Source: an uncultured Jannaschia sp. (lineage in GTDB: Bacteria; Pseudomonadota; Alphaproteobacteria; Rhodobacterales; Rhodobacteraceae). Taken from it: a DNA stretch of 64,000 nucleotides. The DNA is taken from the NCBI RefSeq assembly GCF_947503795.1, contig NZ_CANNEZ010000002.1, positions 248,001 through 312,000 of the forward strand, given 5' to 3'. The notes beneath the pieces were generated by a model, which was not told the DNA's origin, searched no databases, and saw nothing but the letters and a program-made list of their open reading frames with translations. The position numbers and the translations under genes were made by a program. Of this stretch, positions 1 through 7,774 are shown in pieces (position 1 is the first letter of the stretch; each line of letters begins with the position of its first letter).

Positions 1-1
1 T

Positions 2-226
2 TATCCGGGTGCCGCCGGGCACGGCTTCGCCGGGCTGCGCAACGATGCGGATATCGACGGGCGGCGCCGGGCGGGCACGCTGACCTGGGCCGGGGTGCTG
101 AACACCCACTGGTGGGCGGACCGCACCGCGAATGTCTGCGGCGTCGTGATGACGCAGACGCTGCCCTTCGTGGACCCGCGCTTCCTCAAGCTCTACGACG
201 CGGTCGAAGAGGCGGCCTACGCCTGA
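2..226 (+). CDS. C-terminal part of a beta-lactamase family serine hydrolase (truncated by window edge)
   Basis: The reading frame is open from the first bases to the TGA, giving 74 residues of a protein that begins outside the window. The segment AGTLTWAGVLNTHWW followed by DRTANVCGVVMTQ is typical of the C-terminal half of class C beta-lactamase-like esterases, where the region around TWAGV carries the KTG/HxG-like strand of the active site. The closing part, LPFVDPRFLKLYD, fits the end of that fold. The nucleophilic SxxK serine lies upstream and is not visible, so the substrate cannot be judged. The gene ends 25 bp before the convergent glutaredoxin-MauE gene. Confidence 0.7.
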   Translation, partial: YPGAAGHGFAGLRNDADIDGRRRAGTLTWAGVLNTHWWADRTANVCGVVMTQTLPFVDPRFLKLYDAVEEAAYA

Positions 227-251
227 GCACGCCGCCGCTCGGGTCGTGTGA

Positions 252-1016
252 TCAGGCGATCAGCCGCGACAGCCCCCAGAGGCCCATGCCCATCATGGCG
301 AGGTTCTCGCTGAGCGACACGAAGCCCAGCGGCACGTTCGAGCCGCCGCCGACGCAGGCGCATTTGAGCTCTCGCTTGTCGAGATAGACCGCCTTGAAGA
401 CCGAGACGGCCCCGATCGTGCCGATGACGAGCATCACGGGCACCGCGAGCCACAGGAGCGCGCCGGCCAGCATCAGAAGGCCCGCGCCGGTTTCGAGATA
501 GGGATAGATGTAGCCGTAGCGCACCCAGCGCCGTGCAAGGAGGTCGTAGGTCAGGAACATGGTCGAGAAGCGTTCGACGTCCTGCAGCTTCTGGATGCCC
601 AGAAGGCACATCGCGATGGCGACGAACCACGGCACGATCTGCCATTGCAGCAGCAGCCCGTCGATCCGCCAGCTCAGCGCCACGGCCATCAGCGCGGCCA
701 CCGCGAAGATCGCCAGAACGGGGCGGTAGGTGGTGGCCTTCGGGTCGGGCAAGGGCTTGCCGACATGGGCACGCAGCGCGTCGTAGCCGCCGATCCGCGT
801 GCCGTCGATGATGACCTGCGGCGTCGTCTTGACGTCGAGCTCGGCCTTGAGCGCATCGGTCTCGGCCCGGCTGCGCAGGGGTCGGTCGTCGATCTCGTAG
901 CCCTCGCGCTCCAGAAGGTCCTTGGCCTTCAGGCCCGACGGGCAGAGGTGGTCGGGCATGACCATGCGGTAGAGCGTGGCGCGCTTGACCGTGTCGGTCG
1001 CGGTGTCCTTGGGCAT
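252..1016 (-). CDS. Glutaredoxin domain fused to a MauE/DoxX-like redox membrane protein
   Basis: The 254-residue protein has two parts. Residues about 10-88 form a glutaredoxin-like domain with a single-cysteine motif C25-P-S-G, a TTP turn near residue 65 and a GGYD segment near 76. Residues about 95-254 hold four hydrophobic helices like MauE/DoxX proteins, including a KCACVGGG loop whose two cysteines could exchange disulfides. MauE proteins take part in thiol chemistry in the envelope. The fusion suggests electrons or glutathione mixed disulfides pass between cytosol and membrane. The gene starts 1 bp after the cueR stop, so it is probably co-transcribed with cueR and induced by copper. 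That link is inferred from position. Confidence 0.75.
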   Translation of the reverse strand: MPKDTATDTVKRATLYRMVMPDHLCPSGLKAKDLLEREGYEIDDRPLRSRAETDALKAELDVKTTPQVIIDGTRIGGYDALRAHVGKPLPDPKATTYRPVLAIFAVAALMAVALSWRIDGLLLQWQIVPWFVAIAMCLLGIQKLQDVERFSTMFLTYDLLARRWVRYGYIYPYLETGAGLLMLAGALLWLAVPVMLVIGTIGAVSVFKAVYLDKRELKCACVGGGSNVPLGFVSLSENLAMMGMGLWGLSRLIA

Positions 1017-1017
1017 G

Positions 1018-1416
1018 TCAGCGCTCCGGTCGAGAGGTTTGCAGGGAATGGAGGATGGGGCAGTCGGGCCGGTCGTCCCCGGCGCAGCGGTTCACGAGGT
1101 CGCGCAGCGTGTCCTGCATCGCGCGCAGGTCGGCGATGCGCGCCTCGATCCCGGCCAGATGGTCGGTGGCGATGCGCTTGACCTCAGCACTGGCTCGCGC
1201 GTCGTCGCGCCAGAGCGCGAGAAGCGCGCGGCACTCGCCCAGACCGAAGCCCAGCGCGCGGGACCGACCGAGAAAGGTCAGGTCGTGCACGTCGCGCTCG
1301 GAGAAGCGGCGGTAGCCGTTGGCCCCCCGTTCGGGCGTCACGAGGCCGACCTCCTCGTAATATCGTATGGTCTTGGCGGGCAGGCCGGAGCGCTCCGCGG
1401 CATCGCTGATGTTCAT
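1018..1416 (-). CDS. cueR: Cu(I)-responsive MerR-family regulator CueR
   Basis: The 132-residue protein has the N-terminal MerR winged helix (TIRYYEEVGLVTPER) and the dimerisation helix. The metal-binding loop CAGDDRPDCPIL places Cys111 and Cys119 where E. coli CueR has Cys112 and Cys120. Ser76 matches the Ser77 that marks monovalent-ion sensors. In this family the dimer twists an over-long promoter so that copper switches transcription on. Its own promoter carries a perfect CueR-type inverted repeat just upstream, so it is likely autoregulated. No copper ATPase lies next to it; the only nearby target is the downstream glutaredoxin-MauE gene. The predicted transcription start falls almost on the ATG, so the message may be leaderless. 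Confidence 0.9.
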   Translation of the reverse strand: MNISDAAERSGLPAKTIRYYEEVGLVTPERGANGYRRFSERDVHDLTFLGRSRALGFGLGECRALLALWRDDARASAEVKRIATDHLAGIEARIADLRAMQDTLRDLVNRCAGDDRPDCPILHSLQTSRPER

Positions 1417-1423
1417 GTCATGC

Positions 1424-1454
1424 GAAATAGTCCTTCCAGTAGCTGGAAGGTCAA
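1424..1454 (-). promoter_or_regulatory. CueR-type operator-promoter
   Basis: Read on the minus strand there is a -35 TTGACC (1454-1449), a 19-bp spacer and a -10 TATTTC (1429-1424). The spacer region holds the inverted repeat CCTTCCAG-N3-CTGGAAGG (1432-1450). A 19-bp spacer with this dyad is the hallmark of MerR-family promoters, and the sequence closely resembles known CueR boxes. The -35 hexamer overlaps the TGA stop codon (1451-1453) of the upstream GDSL gene. The -10 lies only 8 bp from the cueR ATG. Confidence 0.85.
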
Positions 1455-2131
1455 GACCCGCGTTCGACGGCGCGCATCGCGGTGGCGAGCGCCCGTCCGA
1501 TCACGGCCGACCCCCGCGCCGACGGATGCACGAGATCGCGCGCATAGAGGCCCAGATCGCCCGGATCGATCACGTCGCCTGCATCGAGGAAGACCAGCCC
1601 CGGATCCCGCGCGGCCAGTTGCGTCATCCGCGCGTTCATCACGTCGAAGGCGGGCTGGCAGGGCGTGAAGCCGGTGGGCGACGTCTCGGCCCCGTCGTAA
1701 TAGCCGACGAAGGCGACCTTGGCGCCGGTGCTGCGGATGCGCGCGACGAGGGTCGGGATGTCGCCCGTGCCGCGCGGGCCGATCAGGGCGTCGCGGGTGG
1801 CGTCCATCCGGGGCGTCGCGCAATCGTCGCGGATGTCGTTCCCGCCGCCGGTCAGGATGACCCAGTCCCAACCGCCCCCGGCGCCGGCGAACTGGCGCGT
1901 GATGTCGAACCCGAGGGCGGCGGCCGCACCGTTGGGGTTCGTAATCTGGGCCAGCGATTTCGAGCGGTCGGTGACGGGGCGGCCGAGTGCTGCGGCGGTC
2001 GCCTCGGGGATGCCCGCCGCGCCGTTCCACGCCATGACGCTGTCGCCGATGGCGAGGATGGCGTCGTCCGAGGACGGGGTCGCCACGCAGGCGGCCAGAA
2101 GGGCAAAGGGGGCGAGGAACGCGGCGCGCAT
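1451..2131 (-). CDS. SGNH/GDSL-type hydrolase lipoprotein
   Basis: Starting at the ATG at 2131, the protein has a short signal with lipobox LAAC (Cys15), so it should be a lipid-anchored envelope enzyme. Block I is GDSV (Ser31), block III is GGGND, and block V is DLVHPS, which supplies the Asp-His pair. This completes the Ser-Asp-His set of SGNH esterases. At 226 residues it has the usual length for a single-domain member. A longer frame begins at 2188, but the lipoprotein signal makes the internal start more likely. The substrate is unknown; acyl esters or acetylated polysaccharides are typical of the family. Confidence 0.8.
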   Translation of the reverse strand: MRAAFLAPFALLAACVATPSSDDAILAIGDSVMAWNGAAGIPEATAAALGRPVTDRSKSLAQITNPNGAAAALGFDITRQFAGAGGGWDWVILTGGGNDIRDDCATPRMDATRDALIGPRGTGDIPTLVARIRSTGAKVAFVGYYDGAETSPTGFTPCQPAFDVMNARMTQLAARDPGLVFLDAGDVIDPGDLGLYARDLVHPSARGSAVIGRALATAMRAVERGS

Positions 2132-2214
2132 GGGCAGTCTCCGGGGTTGGGGCACGGGATCAACGGCGGATGCGCGGGATCGGTTCATCCCGCGCCAACT
2201 CCCGTCGGGATACG

Positions 2215-2242
2215 AAAAAGGGCCGCCCCGAAGGACGGCCCC
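2215..2242 (-). terminator. Rho-independent terminator of rpmI-rplT
   Basis: On the minus strand GGGCCGTCC, a TTCG tetraloop and GGGCGGCCC form a near-perfect stem that is followed directly by five T residues. It lies 21 bp after the rplT stop codon. Confidence 0.9.
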
Positions 2243-2263
2243 GCATTCGGTCAGGCGCGCGGC

Positions 2264-2626
2264 TCAGGCCTGCGCGGCACGGGCCTGGTCGACGATGGCC
2301 GCGAAGGCCTCGGGCTCGTGGACGGCGAGATCGGCGAGGACCTTGCGGTCGACCTCGATCCCGGCTTTGGCCAGCGCGTTGATGAACCGCGAATAGGTCA
2401 TCTCGGCGTCATGGGCGCGCACGGCGGCGTTGATCCGCTGGATCCACAGGGCGCGGAAGGTCCGCTTGCGGTTCTTGCGGTCGCGCGTGGCGTACTGGTT
2501 CGCCTTGTCGACGGCCTGCGTGGCGGTCCGGAACGTCGTCGAGCGACGGCCGTAATAGCCCTTGGCGGCCTTGATGATCTTCTTGTGGCGGGCGTGGGTG
2601 ACCTTGCCGGAGGTGACTCGGGACAT
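2264..2626 (-). CDS. rplT: 50S ribosomal protein L20
   Basis: The 120-residue basic protein begins [16 protein letters not shown] and contains the L20 signature [17 protein letters not shown], with the long N-terminal helix that threads into 23S rRNA. L20 binds early in large-subunit assembly and in many bacteria represses its own operon. It follows rpmI by 12 bp and is closed by a strong terminator. infC, which often heads this operon, is not adjacent here. Confidence 0.97.
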   Translation of the reverse strand: MSRVTSGKVTHARHKKIIKAAKGYYGRRSTTFRTATQAVDKANQYATRDRKNRKRTFRALWIQRINAAVRAHDAEMTYSRFINALAKAGIEVDRKVLADLAVHEPEAFAAIVDQARAAQA

Positions 2627-2638
2627 GTTCTCTCCTCC

Positions 2639-2839
2639 TCAGCGATCGTAGGGCATGTAGCTCTTGACGATCTTCGCGTCAGGAGCGGACAGGGTGGTCG
2701 TACCGCGGGCATCGCGGATGAACTTCTTATGGCGCTTGATCATGCCGTGGCGCTTGCCGGCCTGACCGGCGAGGACTTTCCCCGTCGCGGTCACCTTGAA
2801 GCGCTTCTTGGCGCTCGACTTCGTCTTCATCTTGGGCAT
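2639..2839 (-). CDS. rpmI: 50S ribosomal protein L35
   Basis: The protein is 66 residues, the normal size for L35 in this order, and reads [20 protein letters not shown] with the later [11 protein letters not shown] and MPYDR ending. I chose the ATG at 2839 because homologues start MPKMKTK; an in-frame ATG lies five codons upstream. It is the first gene of a two-gene operon with rplT and has a good promoter about 70 bp upstream. Confidence 0.96.
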   Translation of the reverse strand: MPKMKTKSSAKKRFKVTATGKVLAGQAGKRHGMIKRHKKFIRDARGTTTLSAPDAKIVKSYMPYDR

Positions 2840-2907
2840 TTCGGGCTCCTTCATTCATCGCGCGCCTCGGCATCCCAATCGCCGGGCGTGCGGTCATTCG
2901 AGCGCGC

Positions 2908-2936
2908 CGGGTAGCAGGGCGGCGGGGGCGTGGCAA
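2908..2936 (-). promoter_or_regulatory. Predicted promoter of rpmI-rplT
   Basis: The minus strand shows -35 TTGCCA (2936-2931), a 17-bp spacer and -10 TACCCG (2913-2908). The TTG-rich -35 with a weak, G+C-tinged -10 fits housekeeping promoters of this group. Expected transcription starts about 60 nt before the rpmI ATG. Confidence 0.45.
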
Positions 2937-2964
2937 GAGGCGGCGGCGACGGGCGGGCCGACGC

Positions 2965-3276
2965 TCAGCGGATGACCCGCGCGACCATCTCGATGAAGGC
3001 CTCGGGGATGCGGATGAGCCCGAAGCCGTCGCGATCCACCTCCCAGACCCAGAAGAACAGCGCGATCCCGACCAGCGTGGCCAGCAGCGACTTCGCCGAC
3101 ACCCGCCGATCCACCCAGGCGGTCACGACGCCCATGATGCCCAGCATCGTCACGACCGTGGCGATCACGATCAGGACGTCGAGATCGCCCGGATGCGGAA
3201 GCGGCAGGTCGGGGATCGACGGCAGGTCGGCCCAGCCCGCGCGCAGGCGGGCCCAGAGCGCGGCCAGCCCGTCCAT
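2965..3276 (-). CDS. Small two-helix membrane protein of unknown function
   Basis: The 103-residue protein has an amphipathic proline-rich start (PSIPDLPLPHPGD) followed by two hydrophobic segments at about 33-56 and 62-79, then a short charged tail. I recognise no named domain. Its ATG lies 1 bp after the pyk stop codon on the same strand, so it is almost certainly translated from the pyk message. Co-transcription alone does not reveal its job. Confidence 0.7.
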   Translation of the reverse strand: MDGLAALWARLRAGWADLPSIPDLPLPHPGDLDVLIVIATVVTMLGIMGVVTAWVDRRVSAKSLLATLVGIALFFWVWEVDRDGFGLIRIPEAFIEMVARVIR

Positions 3277-3277
3277 G

Positions 3278-4723
3278 TCAGTCGCCCTCGCCCCCGAAGA
3301 TCAGACGCTCGTCGCAGGGCGCAACCCGCAGGATGTTGGTCGAGCCGGGCACGTTGAACGGTATGCCCGCGGTCACCACGACCTGATCGCCGTCCTCGGC
3401 GAAGCCCGACGCCTTGGCGGCGCGGACCGCCGAAACGACGGCGAACTTGAAGCGCTCCACCTCCTGGGTCTCGACCGAATGCACGCCCCAGGACAGAACC
3501 AGCCGCCGGGCGGTCTCGCGGATCGGCGTCAGGCCTATGATCGGCACGCGGGGGCGCTCGCGGCTGACCTTCAGCGCGGTCGAACCGGAATGCGAGAAGA
3601 CGCAGATCGCCTTGACGTCGGTGGTCTCGGCGATCTCGCGGGCGGCGGCGACAATGCCGTCGGCGGTCGTCGTCAGGTGCGAGGACCGGCTGGCCTCGAT
3701 GATCTCGCGGAAGGTCGGATCGCTCTCGACCTCCTCGGCGACGGCGTTCATCGTCTGGACCGCCTGGAGCGGGTACTGGCCAGCGGCGGATTCGGCCGAG
3801 AGCATGACCGCGTCGGTGCCCTCGTAGATCGCCTGTGCGACGTCCGAGACCTCGGCGCGGGTGGGCATCGGGCTCTCGATCATCGATTCGAGCATCTGGG
3901 TCGCCACGATCACCGGCTTGGCGGCCGCGCGGCACTTGCGGATCAGACGCTTCTGGATCGGCGGCACCGCCTGCACCGGCAGCTCGACGCCCAGATCGCC
4001 GCGGGCGACCATGATGCCGTCGGACACCGCGAGGATCGACTCGAACGCCTCGACCGCGGCGGGCTTCTCGATCTTCGACAGGATCGAGGCGCGTCCGCGC
4101 GCCAGCGCGCGCGCCTCGTCCACGTCCTCGGGACGTTGCACGAACGACAGCGCCAGCCAGTCGACTCCCAGTTCGCAGACGAACTCCAGGTCCTTGCGGT
4201 CCTTCTCGGACAGCGCGGCCAGCGGCAGCACCACGTCGGGCACGTTGACGCCCTTGCGGTTCGAGATGGTGCCGCCGGTGACGACGACGCAATCGGCATA
4301 ATCGTCGCCGCAGGCCTCGACCCTGAGGCGCAGCTTGCCGTCATTGACCAGAAGCGTGCTGCCCGGCTCCAACGCGGCGAAGATTTCCTTGTGGGGCAGG
4401 CGCACGCGGGTGGCGTCGCCCGGCGTCTCGTCGAGGTCGAAGCGGAACTTCTGGCCCTCCTCGATCTCGGCCGAGTCCCCTTCGAACACACCGCAGCGCA
4501 GCTTCGGGCCCTGCAGGTCGGCGAGGATGCAGATCGGACGACCGGTGTCGCGCTCGATGTCGCGGATCGTGTTGTGGCGGGCCCGGATGTCGTCATGGCC
4601 GCCATGGCTCATGTTGAGGCGGAACACGTCGGCCCCGGCTTCGAACAGGCTTCGGATGGTGTCGTAATCGTCCGATGCGGGGCCGAGGGTGGCGACGATC
4701 TTGACGTTGCGATGGCGTCTCAT
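3278..4723 (-). CDS. pyk: Pyruvate kinase
   Basis: Pyruvate kinase transfers phosphate from phosphoenolpyruvate to ADP at the end of glycolysis. The 481-residue protein has the N-terminal KIVATLGPAS strand, the GADVFRLNMSHG segment, the catalytic-site lysine in ILSKIEKPAA, the metal-binding region VARGDLGVE, the ATQMLESMI motif, and a C-terminal alpha/beta domain (HSGSTALKVSRERP). The ATG at 4723 is preceded by AGGAG at normal spacing, and the upstream 23 codons of the open frame do not look coding. A small membrane protein gene follows directly. The next upstream gene is divergent. Confidence 0.96.
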   Translation of the reverse strand: MRRHRNVKIVATLGPASDDYDTIRSLFEAGADVFRLNMSHGGHDDIRARHNTIRDIERDTGRPICILADLQGPKLRCGVFEGDSAEIEEGQKFRFDLDETPGDATRVRLPHKEIFAALEPGSTLLVNDGKLRLRVEACGDDYADCVVVTGGTISNRKGVNVPDVVLPLAALSEKDRKDLEFVCELGVDWLALSFVQRPEDVDEARALARGRASILSKIEKPAAVEAFESILAVSDGIMVARGDLGVELPVQAVPPIQKRLIRKCRAAAKPVIVATQMLESMIESPMPTRAEVSDVAQAIYEGTDAVMLSAESAAGQYPLQAVQTMNAVAEEVESDPTFREIIEASRSSHLTTTADGIVAAAREIAETTDVKAICVFSHSGSTALKVSRERPRVPIIGLTPIRETARRLVLSWGVHSVETQEVERFKFAVVSAVRAAKASGFAEDGDQVVVTAGIPFNVPGSTNILRVAPCDERLIFGGEGD

Positions 4724-4871
4724 GGGGCGCTCCTGCGGCGTGGGTCCGTTAGCGCTCGCACCTTTGCCCCGTCCGGGGCGTGGCCGCAACACTTCGCCGG
4801 CAATCTACGGTGCACGGCAGCCTGCGCCAAGCGGCTTCCCAACCGGCGCGGGCGCGGCTAGGCATGCCGCC

Positions 4872-5615
4872 ATGGACGGCCCCTCCCACCATGTCGAGAA
4901 CGCGAATGGCGCCGGTCGCTGGGTCGTCACCTGCGACCACGCGTCGAACCGCGTGCCCCGCTCGGTGGCGGGCGGCGACCTGGGTCTGCCGGCGTCGGAC
5001 ATGGCGCGCCACATCGCGTGGGATGTCGGTGCGGCGGGCGTGACGCGGGCGTTGGCCGGTATGCTGGACGGACCGGCCGTCCTGTCGGATTTCTCGCGGC
5101 TTGTGATCGACCCGAACCGCGGCGAAGACGACCCGACGTTGGTCATGCGGCTCTATGACGGCACGATCATCCCGGCGAACCGCCATCTCGCCCCCGCCGA
5201 GCGCGAGCGCCGCCTCGCCGCGTTCCATCGCCCCTATCACGATGCGCTGACGGGCCTTCTGGCAGCGCGGCGCGACCCCGTGATCTGTTCGATCCACAGC
5301 TTCACGCCGCAGCTCCGCGGGCGCCCGCCCCGGCCGTGGCAGATCGGCATCCTCTTCGCGGGCGACCGGCGGCTGGCCGATCCGCTGATCGCGCGTCTGC
5401 GGGGCGAGCCGGACCTCCTGGTGGGCGAGAACGAGCCCTATACCGGGCACCTGCCGGGCGACGCGATGGACCGCCACGCCATCGTCCACGGCCGCCTGCA
5501 TGTCTTGATCGAGCTGAGAAACGATCTCATCTCGGACGAGGACGGGCAGCGCGAATGGGCCGCCCGCATCGCCCCGCACCTGACCGCAGCCCTGGAGGAT
5601 GTCGAAGATGGATGA
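4872..5615 (+). CDS. N-formylglutamate amidohydrolase family protein
   Basis: The 247-residue protein carries family landmarks: VTCDHASNRVP near the N terminus, DFSRLVIDPNR, a basic PYHDAL segment, ICSIHSFTPQL and a late EIRND-like patch (LIELRNDLISDE). These match the FGase/HutG2 fold, a zinc-dependent amidohydrolase that releases formate from N-formylglutamate. No other hut genes are nearby, so a histidine-degradation role is not supported by context; related proteins act on other formylated or peptide substrates. The stop overlaps the start of the DUF1244 gene by 8 nt, indicating translational coupling. Confidence 0.85.
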   Translation: MDGPSHHVENANGAGRWVVTCDHASNRVPRSVAGGDLGLPASDMARHIAWDVGAAGVTRALAGMLDGPAVLSDFSRLVIDPNRGEDDPTLVMRLYDGTIIPANRHLAPAERERRLAAFHRPYHDALTGLLAARRDPVICSIHSFTPQLRGRPPRPWQIGILFAGDRRLADPLIARLRGEPDLLVGENEPYTGHLPGDAMDRHAIVHGRLHVLIELRNDLISDEDGQREWAARIAPHLTAALEDVEDG

Positions 5616-5922
5616 CCAGACCCGGACCGAGATCGAGGCCGCCGCCTTCCGCCGCCTGCGCCAGCACCTGCTGGATGACCGCCCGGATGCGCAGAATATC
5701 GACCTGATGAACCTCGCGGGGTTCTGCCGGAACTGCCTGTCGCGCTGGTATGGCGAGGCCGCGGGCGAGCGCGGCATCGAGATGACCAAGGAGGAGGCGC
5801 GCGAGGCGTTCTATGGCATGCCCTTCGCCGAGTGGAAGGCCCGACACCAGCGCGACGCGACCCCCGAGCAGGAGGCCGCCTTCAAGACCAGCTTCGCCGA
5901 GAATGTCGGCGGAACCGGCTGA
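5608..5922 (+). CDS. DUF1244 family protein
   Basis: The 104-residue protein matches DUF1244, a small helical family found mainly in proteobacteria. It shows the conserved block NIDLMNLAGFCRNCLSRWY followed by KEEAREAFYGMPFAEWK. The two cysteines in CRNC could bind metal, but this is not established. I chose the ATG at 5608, which follows GGAGG by 9 nt, over the ATG at 5599, which lies directly on that site. It overlaps the end of the N-formylglutamate amidohydrolase gene. No biochemical role is known to me. Confidence 0.8.
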   Translation: MDDQTRTEIEAAAFRRLRQHLLDDRPDAQNIDLMNLAGFCRNCLSRWYGEAAGERGIEMTKEEAREAFYGMPFAEWKARHQRDATPEQEAAFKTSFAENVGGTG

Positions 5923-6004
5923 CGCGCCTGCCGTTTTTGGATAACATGGGCGCATGGGGCATAACGTTCCCAAGCCCAATCGACCGCTCCGAAGGAGACC
6001 CGAC

Positions 6005-6280
6005 ATGACCGGACGCCTCGTCCTTGCCGCAGTTATCGTGGCCCTGGCTGCGCCCGTTGCCGCCAATGCCCCGATGAACTCCGCGCGGGTCCACCTGTCG
6101 CAGCAATTGCCGGTCTACGGCTTTCGCGATGTCGATGTGCGCCGCCTGAGCGCCGGACAGGTCGTGCAGTTGCAGCACGTGCTGCATTCGGGTCGCTCGA
6201 ACGGCAATATCCGCTGGCAGATCGACACGATCCTCAATGGCGGCCTCCTGCAGCGCGGTTTCGACCGCATTCTGCGATGA
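6005..6280 (+). CDS. Small exported protein, first of a tandem paralogous pair
   Basis: A well-placed AAGGAG precedes the ATG at 6005. The 91-residue product begins with a signal peptide (LVLAAVIVALAAPVAANA) and a mature part of about 70 residues. The mature segment from LPVYGF to IDTIL lines up with LNTLGF to VRVIL of the next protein: both have a short beta/turn start, a helix rich in Q and L, and a charged end. The domain resembles peptidoglycan-binding-like helical repeats only loosely, so I give no function. Its stop overlaps the next ATG in an ATGA. Confidence 0.7.
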   Translation: MTGRLVLAAVIVALAAPVAANAPMNSARVHLSQQLPVYGFRDVDVRRLSAGQVVQLQHVLHSGRSNGNIRWQIDTILNGGLLQRGFDRILR

Positions 6281-6546
6281 GACTGCTGGCACTGGCCATC
6301 GCGGGGTTGCTCGTCGCGGCGCCGGTGAAGGCCGCGCCCAACGCGCAGCTCGTTCAGTCCGTGCAGACGCGGCTCAACACGCTGGGCTTCGGCGCCGTCG
6401 ACGCGGGCAGCCTCACGACCCGCCAGATCGCGGCGCTCCACATGCAGTTGCAGGGCGGGACGATGGAATTCGGCATCCCGCAGATGGACACGCGCCAGAA
6501 GGTGCGCGTGATCCTCGGCTGGGACGGCTACACGCTGCGCGACTGA
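6277..6546 (+). CDS. Small exported protein, second of a tandem paralogous pair
   Basis: The 89-residue protein has a signal peptide ending near VKAAP and a mature domain paralogous to that of the preceding gene. Shared positions include the GF turn, the Q-rich helix (RQIAALHMQLQ) and the final RVIL-like strand. Its start lies inside the upstream stop codon region (ATGA), so both products should be made together. The pair probably works in the periplasm, perhaps as a heterodimer. That is inference from export signals and coupling. The convergent D-amino-acid aminotransferase gene ends 4 bp further on. Confidence 0.7.
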   Translation: MRLLALAIAGLLVAAPVKAAPNAQLVQSVQTRLNTLGFGAVDAGSLTTRQIAALHMQLQGGTMEFGIPQMDTRQKVRVILGWDGYTLRD

Positions 6547-6550
6547 CGGC

Positions 6551-7402
6551 TCAGAGCGCCGTCTTGCGGCTTTCGTCGAGATAGATTTCCCGCAGGCGTG
6601 CCGCGACCGGGCCGGGCGTCCCCTGCCCGACCGGCGCGCCGTCGATCTCGACCACGGGCATCACGAAGGTCGAGGCCGAGGTGACGAACGCTTCGTCGGC
6701 CGCGCGCGCTTCCTCGATCGTGAACGACCGTTCCTCGACTTTCATCTGCGCCTCCGCCGCCAGACGCAGCACGGCCGCACGGGTGATCCCGTGCAGGATC
6801 TCCTCGCCCAGATGCCGCGTCACGATGGTGTTGCCCTTGACGATATAGGCGTTGTTCGACGTGCCTTCGGTGACGGCGCCGTCTTCGACCATCCAGGCGT
6901 CGTCGGCACCCTCGGCCTTGGCGGCCATCTTGCCCATCGAGGGGTAGAGCAGTTGCACCGTCTTGATGTCGCGTCGCCCCCAGCGCCGGTCGGGGATCGA
7001 GATGACCTTGATGCCGGTCTTCGCCACGGGGTTGTCGGCGAGCCCCGGCTTGGCCTGCGTGAAGAGCACGATCGTGGGGGTGGCATCCATGGGATAGGCG
7101 AAATCGCGGTCGGCCGCGCCGCGGGTGATCTGGAGATAGACCAGCCCGTCCCCGATGCCGTTCCGCGCGACCAGCTCGCGGTGAATGGCCAGCAGCTCGT
7201 CGGTGGTGGCGGGGTTCGCCATCTCGAGCTCGTCGAGGCTGCGCTGCAGGCGGGTGGCATGGCCGGGGAAGTCGATCAGCTTGCCGTCCAGCACGCTCGT
7301 GACCTCGTAGACCCCGTCCGCGAAGAGAAACCCCCGGTCGAAGATCGAGATCTTCGCCTCGTCCTCGGGGAGGTATTCGCCGTTGACGTAGACTGTGCGC
7401 AT
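6551..7402 (-). CDS. dat: D-amino-acid aminotransferase (class IV PLP enzyme)
   Basis: The 283-residue protein belongs to the fold-type IV aminotransferases, which include D-alanine and branched-chain aminotransferases. The PLP-binding lysine is Lys147 in RRDIKTVQLL, equivalent to Lys145 of the Bacillus enzyme. Further landmarks are FDRGFLFADGVYEV at the substrate loop, EGTSNNAYIV, and GITRAAVLRLA at the phosphate cup. The pattern around DGVYEV and the RGAADRDF stretch favours D-amino-acid over branched-chain specificity. It would interconvert D-alanine and D-glutamate for the cell wall. A GGAGG site precedes the ATG. It stands alone on its strand. Confidence 0.85.
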   Translation of the reverse strand: MRTVYVNGEYLPEDEAKISIFDRGFLFADGVYEVTSVLDGKLIDFPGHATRLQRSLDELEMANPATTDELLAIHRELVARNGIGDGLVYLQITRGAADRDFAYPMDATPTIVLFTQAKPGLADNPVAKTGIKVISIPDRRWGRRDIKTVQLLYPSMGKMAAKAEGADDAWMVEDGAVTEGTSNNAYIVKGNTIVTRHLGEEILHGITRAAVLRLAAEAQMKVEERSFTIEEARAADEAFVTSASTFVMPVVEIDGAPVGQGTPGPVAARLREIYLDESRKTAL

Positions 7403-7774
7403 AGGGGCCTCCGCTTGGGTTGCCCCCCGTGATGCGATCCGCGCCGAGGCGGGTCAAGCGCGGGGATGTGACGGTACAATCGCGGACGGCATCGCACGTG
7501 CCATGGGTTAGACCAGGCTGCAGCGCCGCGTCCGCGCTTCGGGACCGGCTCGGGCGCGGCGGACCGGGATGGTGCCGCCATGTCGGAGCGGGGCCATGGA
7601 CGTGCAGAACCGAGAAGAATCGCGATCGGCGCACTTCGCAGGTCAGGGACACGCCTGCCCGGCCGAGTGGTTGCCATTCCCATGACGCGAGGCGGATGCG
7701 TTAGCGATACTTGAGGGCGCCCATATCGACCGGAGGATCCGAGGATCGATCCCCGATTCCGAGGGCATGCGGCC
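7403..7774. other. Intergenic stretch without a recognisable gene
   Basis: These 372 bp separate the start of dat from the stop of the 7775-8140 gene. Open frames here run through high-GC sequence with poor codon patterns and no ribosome binding site. I see no tRNA, strong terminator or repeat. A short imperfect dyad around 7732-7763 is the only structure noted. Confidence 0.5.

Noticed and set aside
2930-4861. Long plus-strand frame opposite pyk
   Set aside because: Pure shadow of pyruvate kinase; its sequence has no recognisable domain and is Arg/Gly/His-rich.
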